Source: Pseudomonadota bacterium (GTDB taxonomy: Bacteria > Pseudomonadota > Alphaproteobacteria > Rhizobiales > Rhizobiaceae). From it: DNA of 64,000 nucleotides. A program made the translations under genes and the position numbers. The stretch covers positions 62,001-126,000 of the forward strand of contig JAEWLS010000027.1 in NCBI GenBank assembly GCA_023457435.1, read 5' to 3'. Below the pieces are notes generated by a model. That model was not told the origin of the DNA and made no database searches. It saw nothing but the letters and a program-made list of their open reading frames with translations. Positions 1 through 7,647 of this stretch are shown in pieces (the first letter of the stretch is position 1; every line of letters begins with the position of its first letter).

Positions 1-159
1 AGACACGTCTACGCGTCCCGCACGCGGTTCATCACCGAGGCGATGCTCGGCCACTTCGAGCGCACGTCGTGGCCACCCGCGGTCGTCAGCCCGGGCAAGA
101 CACCCCAGCCGGACGTGCGCGTCGATCTCAAGGCCAAGATGCGCGGCATGTGGCGCTGA
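1..159 (+). CDS. C-terminal end of a probable UvrD/Rep-type ATP-dependent helicase (partial)
   Basis: Frame 1 is open from the window edge to a TGA at 157-159 and gives 52 residues beginning RHVYASRTRF and ending KMRGMWR. The tail resembles, from memory, the C-terminal ends of UvrD-like superfamily 1 helicases in Rhizobiales, which end in a similar Trp/Pro-containing tail and MWR. No helicase motif lies within the window, so the assignment rests on this tail only. The upstream part of the gene is cut off by the window edge. It could be another protein altogether. Confidence 0.4.
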   Translation, partial: RHVYASRTRFITEAMLGHFERTSWPPAVVSPGKTPQPDVRVDLKAKMRGMWR

Positions 160-237
160 GGGCCGCGTGCTTACGCGGGGTTGAGACGCGCGGAAAAGTG
201 TATCGAAGAGTGCAATCCTTTAGCCGCGGCTTATGCT

Positions 238-1596
238 ATGCATTCGGCGCCGCCAGGGTTCGACGTCTTGCCAAAGTCCCGTATCTCCCGAACCGTCGCG
301 TTGCTTGCCGCAGGCGCGCTTGCGCTGCTCGGCATCGTCGGAGCCACGTTCTGGCTGAGCTGGCGCGCGCAAAGCTACTCGGACGAGGTGCAGGCGGCGC
401 GCGATGTGCGCGTCTCCGCCGTTGAGCTGCGCAACGGCCTGCTCACCGCGGAGAGTTCCGAGCGCGGCTACCTCTATTCCGGCAACGAGATCTACCTCGC
501 TCCATACGAGAGTGCGAAGGGCGCGGCGAAGCGCGAGGCGCGCGAACTGCAGGACACATTGCAGCGCTATCCGCAGTTCGCGGCGATGGTCGGACAGCTG
601 GTAAGCATCGTCGATGCCAAGGCCGCCATCATGGACGAAACAGTGGCCCTGAAGCGCGAGCGGCGGGACGAGGCTGCGCTGGACACGTTTCTGACCAACC
701 GCGGCAAAGCGCTGATGGACCAGGCGAACATCTTCGTGACGGGTATCATCGCTGGCGCGGACAATCTGCTGCTCGGAGGCGTCGAAGAGCAGGCAGACAA
801 CGCAGCCTGGCTGCGCTGGGTATCGATCGCCGGCGGCATCGTCATCGTGGTCGTGGTCGGCGGAGCGGTCGCCGCCTTCGTCAAGACTGCGCGCGAAATC
901 GCCGCTGCGCGAGACGAGGTGACTTCGGTCAACGAGACGCTCGAGAGGCGGGTCGAAAGCCGAACGGCCGATCTCAAGGCGGCGCTCGGGCGCTCCGAGA
1001 CGCTGCTGGCCGAAGTCAACCATCGCGTCGCCAACAGCCTTGCAATGGTCGGTTCGCTGGTGCGCCTGCAAGGCAGCAGCAGCAAGGACAGCTCCGTCAA
1101 GCTCGCGCTCGCCGAAACCCAATCGCGAATCGCGGCGGTGGCAGCGGTGCACAAGCGTTTATACGAAAGCGGTGACGTCGGGCTGGTGGCTCTCGACGAG
1201 TATCTCTCCGGCCTGCTCGACAACCTCGCCGCAACGATGCGTGCCGAAGGCCGGGGCGGCTCGCTACACTACGAGCTGGAGTCGGCGACGCTCGGTACGG
1301 ACGCCAGCATCAATGTCGGCGTCGTGGTCACCGAGCTCGTCACCAACGCCTATAAATACGCATATCCGGAGGGCTCCGGCGACATCCGGGTGAAGCTGCG
1401 GCAGCTGCCGAGCGCCGAGGTCGAAATCGTGGTCGAGGACGATGGTGTTGGCCGAGGCAGCGGCACGCCCCGCGGCACCGGCCTCGGAACAAGGATCGTG
1501 CGCAGCATGGCGACGACCCTGGGCACCGAGATCCAGTATCTCGACAGGCGGCCGGGCACGGCGGCGCGGCTCGCCATACCGCTCAACCCGGGCTAA
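238..1596 (+). CDS. CHASE3-domain sensor histidine kinase, HisKA_2 (HWE-like) family
   Basis: A membrane sensor kinase of about 452 residues. A first membrane helix lies at about residues 19-41 and a second at about 192-213. They flank a roughly 150-residue extracytoplasmic domain of CHASE3 type, recognisable by the helical run ending in the SSERGYLYSG motif. A short coiled coil (NETLERRVESRTADLKAAL) follows. The phosphoacceptor region LLAEVNHRVANSLAMV has its histidine near residue 262, typical of HisKA_2 rather than classical HisKA. The ATPase N box is at VTELVTNAYKYAYP (Asn near 370) and the G box is DDGVGRG. The ATG at 238 is preferred because the only earlier start is a TTG at 181; no strong Shine-Dalgarno is visible. 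No cognate response regulator is adjacent. The next gene is a periplasmic binding protein, which could be a sensing partner, but this is inference. Confidence 0.82.
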   Translation: MHSAPPGFDVLPKSRISRTVALLAAGALALLGIVGATFWLSWRAQSYSDEVQAARDVRVSAVELRNGLLTAESSERGYLYSGNEIYLAPYESAKGAAKREARELQDTLQRYPQFAAMVGQLVSIVDAKAAIMDETVALKRERRDEAALDTFLTNRGKALMDQANIFVTGIIAGADNLLLGGVEEQADNAAWLRWVSIAGGIVIVVVVGGAVAAFVKTAREIAAARDEVTSVNETLERRVESRTADLKAALGRSETLLAEVNHRVANSLAMVGSLVRLQGSSSKDSSVKLALAETQSRIAAVAAVHKRLYESGDVGLVALDEYLSGLLDNLAATMRAEGRGGSLHYELESATLGTDASINVGVVVTELVTNAYKYAYPEGSGDIRVKLRQLPSAEVEIVVEDDGVGRGSGTPRGTGLGTRIVRSMATTLGTEIQYLDRRPGTAARLAIPLNPG

Positions 1597-1662
1597 GGGC
1601 CTACTCGCAAGGCGCTCCGGCGTCGGCTAATGTAGCCTTCTCACAGGGGGATGTGCGGGGCC

Positions 1663-2802
1663 ATGGCACGACCACGCTCGTTCGCGATCGGGCTTGCTCT
1701 AGGGGCAGCCGGCTTTGCCATGTGTGCTTCCGCGACCTGGGCGCAGGAAGGTCCCGCCGGGTTGACTGCGCCCGTGGTTCTGCCGCCGTTCGATCCAGCT
1801 GCGCCTTCCTGCAGCATGCCAACAACGCTGCAGCGTTCGCTGACATTCCTGCAGGACAATGGGCGCGAGTTCATGCAGGGCGTCCGCGCGGGCCTGGCCG
1901 CGGCGGCGGCGGATCGCGGGCTGAGCTTCCGCGTCGATCTCGCCGACAACGACGCGGCGAAGATGCAGAAGGACGCCCAAGCCGCGCTCGAACGCAAGGA
2001 CGGAGGCGTAGTCGTCGCGCCGATCGATCCGCGCGGCATGGCACGGCCGCTGCAGCGGATCATGTGGGCCGGCGGCTACGTCGGCGCCGTCGTGCCGCCC
2101 CCGGCGACGACGATCCTCAACGCGCCACAGTACGAAACCGGCAAGGTTCTGGCCGAGGCGGCGGCGCGCTATATCTCCGACAAGCTCGGCGAAAGGGCGC
2201 GCGTCGTGCTTCTCACGCATGACAGCAACCAGTTCCTTGCGGCGCGGTTCGTGGCGATGCGGGACGTGCTGTCGAAACTATCCGGCGTAACGATCGTCGC
2301 GGACGTTTCGCCGATGACGGTCAACAAGGCCGGCGGCTTTTCGACCATGCAGACCATTCTGATCGCCCAGCCCAACGTCGACGTCGTGCTTGGAGCGGAT
2401 ACGGTCGTTCTCGGGGCGCTGGAGGCGCTGCGGCAGGAGGGAAAGGACCGGCCGGACCAGTTCCTTGGCGGCATCGACGGCGAGCCGGAGGCAGTGGCGG
2501 AAATCCGCTCCGGCGGACCGTACAAGGCAAGCGTGAGCCTGGCGTCACCCGTGTTCGGCTATGCGATGGGGCAGCACGCGGCGGACTGGCTGGAAGGCAA
2601 GTCGATCCCGCAGGCGATGGACATCCTGCCGAAAGCGCTGGACGCCTCGAATCTGGAGCAGTACGCGGCCGATCTTGCGAACCCGGGCGCGGTCTATGCC
2701 GATCCCGCGCGCCGGGGGAGCTACCTGCGGATGTACGGCAACATCTGCTTCGACACGCGGGACCGCTATCTCAACTTTCCCTGGTCCTCGGAAGGCCGCT
2801 AG
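1663..2802 (+). CDS. Periplasmic sugar-type substrate-binding protein (RbsB-like, Peripla_BP_4)
   Basis: About 379 residues with an N-terminal signal peptide ending near ATWAQ. The mature protein has the ribose-binding-protein fold: LTFLQDNGREFMQGVRAGL near the start, ADNDAAKMQKDAQAAL, then VVAPIDPRGMA and ADTVVLGALEAL. These are signatures of periplasmic binding proteins of ABC sugar uptake systems. No permease or ATPase gene is next to it, so it is an orphan. It lies 66 bp downstream of a CHASE3 kinase in the same direction and may deliver a signal rather than a nutrient (inference). The ATG at 1651 abuts the AGGGGG ribosome site and would be too close. The ATG at 1663 is better spaced and leaves a normal signal peptide. 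Confidence 0.72.
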   Translation: MARPRSFAIGLALGAAGFAMCASATWAQEGPAGLTAPVVLPPFDPAAPSCSMPTTLQRSLTFLQDNGREFMQGVRAGLAAAAADRGLSFRVDLADNDAAKMQKDAQAALERKDGGVVVAPIDPRGMARPLQRIMWAGGYVGAVVPPPATTILNAPQYETGKVLAEAAARYISDKLGERARVVLLTHDSNQFLAARFVAMRDVLSKLSGVTIVADVSPMTVNKAGGFSTMQTILIAQPNVDVVLGADTVVLGALEALRQEGKDRPDQFLGGIDGEPEAVAEIRSGGPYKASVSLASPVFGYAMGQHAADWLEGKSIPQAMDILPKALDASNLEQYAADLANPGAVYADPARRGSYLRMYGNICFDTRDRYLNFPWSSEGR

Positions 2803-2927
2803 CGAGCCAGCGCCGCTTTGCGGGCAGCGGCGCCGGTCAGGCGCTATTCCAGCTTGATGCCGGCGGACGCGAGGCGCCCGTCACGAAAGGCGAGAGCCTG
2901 TCGTTCTCGCAAGGTCCTCGCGGAGGA

Positions 2928-3881
2928 CTAGTCGGGTTCCGCGGTCTCGCGTGTGACACGGCCGAAGATCGCGCCCAGGCGCTCGAGCGCCGAAGGCGGC
3001 AGCGGCGGTCCGGCGATAGCTGCCAGGTTCTCGGCCAGATGTTTCTCGCTGCCGGTGCCCGTGATCACCACGTCGATGCCTGGCGTGTGGCGGCAGAAGC
3101 GGTACGCCGCCTCGCCGACCTTCGCCGCCACTCCGGGTTCCACCAGGAAGCCCAGAGGGTTCGCGGCGTCGATGACCGCCGGATCGACCTCGCCGGTTCC
3201 AACCAGCTTCGCGACCAACGCATTCGCCGTCTCCAGCCGCGCCAGTGGGCCGCGAACCGCGAACATGCAGAGAGTGCCGATGCCGTTTTTCGATGCCAGC
3301 GGCAGGAGGTCGCGCGCCGCGGTCTGATTGACGAAGTTGTAGCCGATCATCGCGACGTCGAAGTACGCTTCTGCCAGTGCCCGGCGCAGCGTTGCGTGGC
3401 CGGCATCGGCATTGAAGTGCTCGGTCAGGCCGGAGAAGCGAACCTTGCCCTGCTCGCGCAGACGTTCGATCGCCGGCAGGAACTCGTCCCGCGAATGCTC
3501 GTAATGGCCCGGTCGTACACCGTGAACGTGGAGGATGTCGATGCGGTCGGTGCCGAGACGTGTCAGCGAGACTTCGACGCGGCGGGTGAATTCCGCGGCG
3601 TCGATGAGGGTGTCGGAACTCATGGTGACGGTCGGAGGAACTTTCGTCGAGATGACGACGGAGTCTCGGCGGCCCTTGACCGCCGCGCCGACGATTTCCT
3701 CGGTGCCATAGATTTGCGCGGTGTCGAGCAAGGTGACACCGGCGTCCAGCGCCTGCCGAACAAGTCCGACGGAATGATCGAACGACGCGCCCTGCGCCTG
3801 GCCGAGACGGCTCTTGCCGCCCGCGCCGAGCGAAGCGACTGAAACCTCGAGGCCAGTCCGGCCCAGCTCTACGGTCTGCAA
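2928..3881 (-). CDS. Aldo/keto reductase
   Basis: A 317-residue NAD(P)-dependent oxidoreductase of the aldo/keto reductase superfamily. It shows the N-terminal ELGRTGLEVS start, the ALDAGVTLLDTAQIYGTEE segment carrying the conserved Asp and catalytic Tyr, the STKVPP strand with the active-site Lys, and IDILHVHG. Relatives include L-fucose and D-threo-aldose dehydrogenases, which oxidise sugars to lactones. The start codon is a TTG one base after the stop of the IclR regulator gene, so the two are probably co-transcribed and translationally coupled. No good ribosome site is visible. Its place beside the regulator suggests a role in the catabolic island, perhaps interconverting a carbonyl and an alcohol; the substrate is not known. 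Confidence 0.85.
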   Translation of the reverse strand: MQTVELGRTGLEVSVASLGAGGKSRLGQAQGASFDHSVGLVRQALDAGVTLLDTAQIYGTEEIVGAAVKGRRDSVVISTKVPPTVTMSSDTLIDAAEFTRRVEVSLTRLGTDRIDILHVHGVRPGHYEHSRDEFLPAIERLREQGKVRFSGLTEHFNADAGHATLRRALAEAYFDVAMIGYNFVNQTAARDLLPLASKNGIGTLCMFAVRGPLARLETANALVAKLVGTGEVDPAVIDAANPLGFLVEPGVAAKVGEAAYRFCRHTPGIDVVITGTGSEKHLAENLAAIAGPPLPPSALERLGAIFGRVTRETAEPD

Positions 3882-3882
3882 G

Positions 3883-4710
3883 TCAGCTACGCGCGTAGGG
3901 CTTGGAGTTGCTGGACTGCTCGTGAATCATCATCAGCTTCTCGATGGCAGTGGCCGCATGGCGAAGTTTGGGGAGGAAGTCGTCGACCATCTGCTCGACA
4001 CTGACCCGGGCCACGTCACAACCGAGGCCGAGTGCGGCCGAGAGCGGTCCGGACCCGCTGCCCAGCGGTACGGCGATGGAACGATGGCCCATCATCGTCT
4101 CCTGGTCGTTCATCGCCCAGCCGCGCTCGCGCACTTCGTCGAGTTCCCGAAGCAGACGGTCGACGCTGTTGATCGTGTAGGGCGTCGGTGCCTCGATGCG
4201 CTTACCCTTGTAGCGCTCCGCGACCTCCTTGTCGGTGAGGGCGGCGAGCAACAGCTTTCCGGGGGAGGTCGCATGGGCCGGATAGCGCGTGCCGACCGAC
4301 ATGTAATCGCGCGACAGCGACTTGGAAGTTGCGCGCGCGACATAGACGACGTCGGTGCCGTCAAGAACAGAGATCGAGCAGGAGCCGTCGACCTCGCTGG
4401 TCAGTTCCATCAGGCGCGGCTGCGCGAGGGCGGAGAAGGGCAGCGATGAGAGGTAGGAGAAGCCCAGCTGAAGCACGCGCGGCATCAGCCGAAAGCGATT
4501 GCCGTCGGCCGACGCGTATCCGAGTTGCTGCAGCGTACGCAGCACGCGACGCGCCGAGCCCGGCGTCAGGTGCGTCTTGCGCGCGACCTCGGAGAGCGTC
4601 ATCGACGGGTCGCGCTCGCTGAACGCCTCGATCACGGCGAGGCCCTTGGCCAGCGACTGGATGAACTCCTGGTCGTCGCCGCGGTCGTGCTGTGGATGCG
4701 TCGTGTCCAT
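3883..4710 (-). CDS. IclR-family transcriptional regulator (PcaR/PobR-like branch)
   Basis: A 275-residue regulator. The N-terminal winged helix-turn-helix spans about residues 15-80 (SLAKGLAVIEAF, then MTLSEVARKTHLTPGSARRVL). The C-terminal effector-binding domain follows, with DGTDVVYVARA and the RYPAHATSPGKLLLA motif typical of the family. It resembles the branch that controls aromatic or organic acid catabolism (PcaR, PobR). A 15-bp palindrome at 4730-4744 lies 20 bp upstream of the start. The same palindrome recurs, mostly doubled, at five other promoters of the island, so this protein is the likely regulator of all of them, including itself. The aldo/keto reductase gene follows one base downstream. 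Whether it represses or activates is inferred only from operator position. Confidence 0.9.
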   Translation of the reverse strand: MDTTHPQHDRGDDQEFIQSLAKGLAVIEAFSERDPSMTLSEVARKTHLTPGSARRVLRTLQQLGYASADGNRFRLMPRVLQLGFSYLSSLPFSALAQPRLMELTSEVDGSCSISVLDGTDVVYVARATSKSLSRDYMSVGTRYPAHATSPGKLLLAALTDKEVAERYKGKRIEAPTPYTINSVDRLLRELDEVRERGWAMNDQETMMGHRSIAVPLGSGSGPLSAALGLGCDVARVSVEQMVDDFLPKLRHAATAIEKLMMIHEQSSNSKPYARS

Positions 4711-4729
4711 GGTCTTGGCTCCCCGGCGA

Positions 4730-4744
4730 TTCCGGTATGCGGAG
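4730..4744. promoter_or_regulatory. Single IclR-type operator box (site A) before the regulator gene
   Basis: The sequence TTCCGGTATGCGGAG is a near-palindrome matching the island consensus TTCCGNTATNCGGAA. It lies in the 45-bp gap between the end of the enolase-family gene and the start of the IclR gene. On the minus strand a TATATC that could serve as a -10 overlaps its outer end. Unlike the other sites, no second copy stands 19 bp away on either side. Autoregulation is the simple reading. Confidence 0.6.
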
Positions 4745-4755
4745 ATATAGCGCGT

Positions 4756-5934
4756 TCAGCGTGGCGGATGCGAGCGGACGAAATCCTCATTCACGTCGAC
4801 GCCCCAGCCCGGGCCGGTCGGGACCACGATATGTCCTCCGTCGACCACCAGTGGTGCGGTCAGGAACTCCGCCTTCCACGGAACGTCTTCAACGTCGAAT
4901 TCGACCTGTCGGATATTCGGCACCGCGGCAGCGTAGTGGACGCTGATGACGTCCGAGAGCAGGCCGCCGCAATAATTGTGAGTAGAAACGTTCACCTCGT
5001 AGGTCTCGGCGAGCATGGCCATCTTGAATGCCTCGAGGTAGCCGTTCCAGATGAGATCGATGATCGCGACGTCGGCCGCACCTTCCTCCAGGAAGGGGCG
5101 GATGCCGACCCGGCCGTAGAGCGCTTCGAGCGAGGCGATCGGGCAACGGGCGGCCGAGCGGATCCGGGCGAGGGCCTTGCGGTCGTACGTGTCGAGTTCA
5201 AGCCAGGCGAGCTCGTATGGCTCGACGGCTCGAACGATCTCGAGATAGCCTTCAGTTTTGAAGTGGAAGTTCACGTCGAGCATCAGGTCGATGCCGTCGC
5301 CGAGGCCTTCACGCAAGGCGGCGAGCTGCTTCTTGAGCGTCGCGATCAGGCTGCGGTCGAGGTTCAGCTCCGGATAGCCTGGCGTATACGCGAAGCCGGG
5401 CCCGAAATTACCGAAGCCGCCGTTGCCGTCCTCGACCACCAGGCCGGTCTTCACTGCTTTGACGCCACGGCGGCGCGCGTCCTCGCCGAGCGCCGTCCAG
5501 CTTTCGTAGCCGCGCAAGGGCGGAACGCCGAGCAGCGCATGATTGCGCACCCGGTAGGTACCGATGTGCGACCAGTAGAATGGCACGCGGTCGCGCAGCG
5601 CGCCGCCGAAGAGGGCGTGCACGGGCACACCGAGCGCCTTGCCCTTGATGTCCAGAAGCGCGTTGAGTATCGCCGATATGGCGTTCTGGTTGATACCGCC
5701 ACCAGCCTGGATAGTTCGCCCTTTCAACAGCGCGGCGATCCGCTCGATAGCGAGCGGATCGAGACCGACGACCAGCTCGCCGAGCGCGTCGATGACACCC
5801 GTGACGCCGGCCGTGCCGAAGTGCTCGCCAAATTCCGACCACCCAACCAGACCATCGTCGGTGACGATCTTCAGATAGTGTGCGGCGCGCCATCCTGCGT
5901 CAGCGGCGAGGGTCTCCAGTTTCGTTATGCGCAT
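4756..5934 (-). CDS. Enolase-superfamily enzyme (mandelate racemase/muconate lactonizing type), no. 1
   Basis: A 392-residue member of the mandelate racemase/muconate lactonizing group. An N-terminal capping domain (MRITKLETLAADAG) is followed by the barrel. Likely Mg ligands are the Asp of MLDVNFHF, the Glu of WLELDTYD and the Glu of ASLEALYG. The C-terminal general base region is NVSTHNYCGG. The second-strand motif reads AVKTGL: one Lys is present but the second Lys of the usual KxK is a Gly. The ATG at 5934 is chosen because GGGGGAAG precedes it at good spacing; an upstream extension to 6018 would run through the operators. The gene is divergent from tctC across a shared double operator. 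These enzymes remove a proton next to a carboxylate (dehydration, racemisation or cycloisomerisation). The substrate is unknown. Confidence 0.85.
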   Translation of the reverse strand: MRITKLETLAADAGWRAAHYLKIVTDDGLVGWSEFGEHFGTAGVTGVIDALGELVVGLDPLAIERIAALLKGRTIQAGGGINQNAISAILNALLDIKGKALGVPVHALFGGALRDRVPFYWSHIGTYRVRNHALLGVPPLRGYESWTALGEDARRRGVKAVKTGLVVEDGNGGFGNFGPGFAYTPGYPELNLDRSLIATLKKQLAALREGLGDGIDLMLDVNFHFKTEGYLEIVRAVEPYELAWLELDTYDRKALARIRSAARCPIASLEALYGRVGIRPFLEEGAADVAIIDLIWNGYLEAFKMAMLAETYEVNVSTHNYCGGLLSDVISVHYAAAVPNIRQVEFDVEDVPWKAEFLTAPLVVDGGHIVVPTGPGWGVDVNEDFVRSHPPR

Positions 5935-5998
5935 TGCTTCCCCCACGGTATCGGACCCTGAAGCCAGGCATTGACATACAAAATAGCGGATGCAACAG

Positions 5999-6032
5999 TT
6001 CCGATAGTCGGAAACCATTCCGATATGCGGAA
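5999..6032. promoter_or_regulatory. Twin IclR-type operator (site B) between divergent enolase and tct genes
   Basis: Two 15-bp palindromes stand 19 bp apart centre to centre: TTCCGATAGTCGGAA at 5999-6013 and TTCCGATATGCGGAA at 6018-6032. The first is a perfect palindrome apart from its core. A TTGACA at 5971-5976 followed by a weak AACAGT at 5994-5999 puts the first box at the end of a possible plus-strand -10, the same geometry as sites D and E. The site can control both the enolase gene on the minus strand and the tctCBA genes on the plus strand. Confidence 0.78.
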
Positions 6033-6134
6033 GATGTCAGATCGGCGCGCCGTCGTCTATCCGCAAAGTTGGAGGAAGCGCCTGGCTGGGGCTCCCGGGT
6101 TTGCCCGGAGCGATGCCACAAGGGAGGATTTCGC

Positions 6135-7097
6135 ATGAAGGGCAGGACTATCCTGGCGGCACTGGCCGTGCTGCTTGCCGGAACGGCGCTGGCCAGCGCG
6201 GAGTATCCGGAGAAGCCGATCACGCTGACGATGGGCGCCGCGCCGGGCGGCGGCGGAGACATCCAGGCGCGCATCCTCGCAGAAAAGCTGAGCCAGATAC
6301 TGGGCCAGCAGGTCGTGGTGGAGAACCAGCCTGGCGCGGGCACCAACATCGCGTCGGGGAACCTCGCGAAGGCTGCGCCCGACGGCTACACGCTGAACAT
6401 GTGCGGCGCTGCAATCGTCATCAACCACACGCTCTATGCCAATCCGGGCTTCGACGCACTCAAGGACTTCGTGCCGGTCGCCGGGTGGGGGACCACGCCG
6501 CTCATGTTCGTGGTGAACCCGCAGGTGCAGGCCAAGACGCTCAAGGAACTCGCCGACCTCTCGAAAGCGCAGCCAGGTACGCTCGACTACGGCAACGGCG
6601 TCGGGTTCCCGAACCACATGGTGATGGAACTGTTCAAGCTCGAGTCGGGCGCTGACATCCAGTTCGTGCCTTATCCGGGCATGGCGCCGGCGCGTACCGA
6701 CGTCATCGGCGGACAGATCGAAGCAACCGTCGATTCCGTCGACAGCGCGGGCCCGTTCGTGCTTAACGGGCAGCTCACGGGCCTCGCCGTCACCGCCGGC
6801 CAGCGGCTGCCGGCCTACCCCGACGTGCCGACCACGGCCGAAGCCGGTTTCCCGCAGGTCAACCAGATGGCCTGGTACGGCATCATGGCACCAGCTGGAA
6901 CGCCCAAGCCGATCGTCGACAAGATCGCAGCGGCAGTCGCCGAGGCACAGCGCGATCCGGCCGTCGTGGAGAAGATGAAGGCCGGCGGGTCGACGCCGAT
7001 GATTTCCGGTCCCGAGGAGTACGCGAAGTACTTTTCCGATCAGGTCAACACCTGGGCAAAGGTGATCAACGACGCGAAGATCGAGAAGGTAAAGTAA
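6135..7097 (+). CDS. tctC: TctC-type substrate-binding protein of a tripartite tricarboxylate transporter
   Basis: A 320-residue periplasmic protein with a clear signal peptide (MKGRTILAALAVLLAGTALA, cleavage near ALASA). The Bug/TctC fold is evident: YPEKPITLTMGAAPGGGGD, LSQILGQQVVVENQPGAG, NIASGNLAKAAPDGYTL and the late ADVPTTAEAGFP-like segment (here YPDVPTTAEAGFP). It captures a carboxylate and hands it to the TctBA membrane pair encoded directly downstream. The ATG at 6135 is preceded by AGGGAGGA, which decides the start. The gene sits behind the twin operator at 5999-6032 and leads the tctCBA operon. A stable hairpin follows the stop codon. The ligand is unknown; citrate, other tricarboxylates, dicarboxylates and aromatic acids are all used by family members. 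Confidence 0.92.
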   Translation: MKGRTILAALAVLLAGTALASAEYPEKPITLTMGAAPGGGGDIQARILAEKLSQILGQQVVVENQPGAGTNIASGNLAKAAPDGYTLNMCGAAIVINHTLYANPGFDALKDFVPVAGWGTTPLMFVVNPQVQAKTLKELADLSKAQPGTLDYGNGVGFPNHMVMELFKLESGADIQFVPYPGMAPARTDVIGGQIEATVDSVDSAGPFVLNGQLTGLAVTAGQRLPAYPDVPTTAEAGFPQVNQMAWYGIMAPAGTPKPIVDKIAAAVAEAQRDPAVVEKMKAGGSTPMISGPEEYAKYFSDQVNTWAKVINDAKIEKVK

Positions 7098-7158
7098 GCT
7101 CCTGCGCATCAGGGGAGGCTGACGGGTTGGCCTATCGATTCGCAATCGCATCAGTGGC

Positions 7159-7184
7159 ATCCGCCGGCGTAGCAGCCGGCGGAT
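7159..7184 (+). repeat. Intercistronic hairpin between tctC and tctB
   Basis: A perfect 10-bp inverted repeat, ATCCGCCGGC at 7159-7168 and GCCGGCGGAT at 7175-7184, with the 6-base loop GTAGCA. No T-run follows, so it is unlikely to be a full terminator. It lies just after the binding-protein gene. In known transport operons such hairpins protect the upstream message and raise the ratio of binding protein to membrane subunits. Confidence 0.6.
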
Positions 7185-7191
7185 CACGACC

Positions 7192-7641
7192 ATGATCCGC
7201 AGCCCCAAGAACTTCGCCGTCGGCGCGATCTTTGTCGGTCTCGCCGCCGTATTCGCACTCAGCGCGACGTCGCTGAACATCGGTACGGCAGGCCGGATGG
7301 GGCCGGGTTACTTCCCGCTCATGCTGGCTGCCGCGCTGGCTCTGCTGGGGTTGGCGCTCGTAGGCGTTGGGTTGATTGCAGAGGGCGAGATGCCCGCCGC
7401 TGCGAATATTCGCGGCATCGCGCTGGTTGGCCTAGCGGTCGCGGTATTCGCATTCGGCGTCCGCCCGATCGGCGTCGTGCCAAGCGTCTTCGCGTCCTCG
7501 TTCCTATTTTCCCTTGCAGGTCGCGAGTTCAGCCCGAAACCAGCCGCGGTCACCGCGCTTGTGCTTGCCATAGGTTCCTGGCTGCTGTTCGTCATCGCGC
7601 TGCGGATGCCGTGGTCAGCCTTCGGCACGATGTTCTCGTGA
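7192..7641 (+). CDS. tctB: TctB-type small membrane subunit of a tripartite tricarboxylate transporter
   Basis: A 149-residue protein with four predicted membrane helices, of the size and pattern of TctB. It contains GRMGPGYFPLMLAAALALLG, a family hallmark in which an arginine or glycine-rich turn precedes the second helix. It forms the small membrane component with the large TctA permease encoded 6 bp downstream. The spacing, order C-B-A and direction are those of standard tct operons. The region before the ATG contains the hairpin at 7159-7184; translation may therefore be weaker than that of tctC. Confidence 0.85.
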   Translation: MIRSPKNFAVGAIFVGLAAVFALSATSLNIGTAGRMGPGYFPLMLAAALALLGLALVGVGLIAEGEMPAAANIRGIALVGLAVAVFAFGVRPIGVVPSVFASSFLFSLAGREFSPKPAAVTALVLAIGSWLLFVIALRMPWSAFGTMFS

Positions 7642-7647
7642 GCTGAC

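Noticed and set aside
2810..2833. Hairpin after the sugar-type binding-protein gene as a terminator
   Set aside because: The 8-bp stem GCGCCGCT/AGCGGCGC is real but no T-run follows and the loop is 8 bases. It is too weak to call.
2847..2927. Open in-frame extension past the aldo/keto reductase TAG, ending SAGIKLE
   Set aside because: A 27-codon readthrough is expected by chance in GC-rich DNA; the normal family length ends at the TAG.
4525..5961. 478-codon plus-strand frame over the enolase-family gene
   Set aside because: It spans the regulator start, operator A and the whole enolase-family gene, without any recognisable motif.
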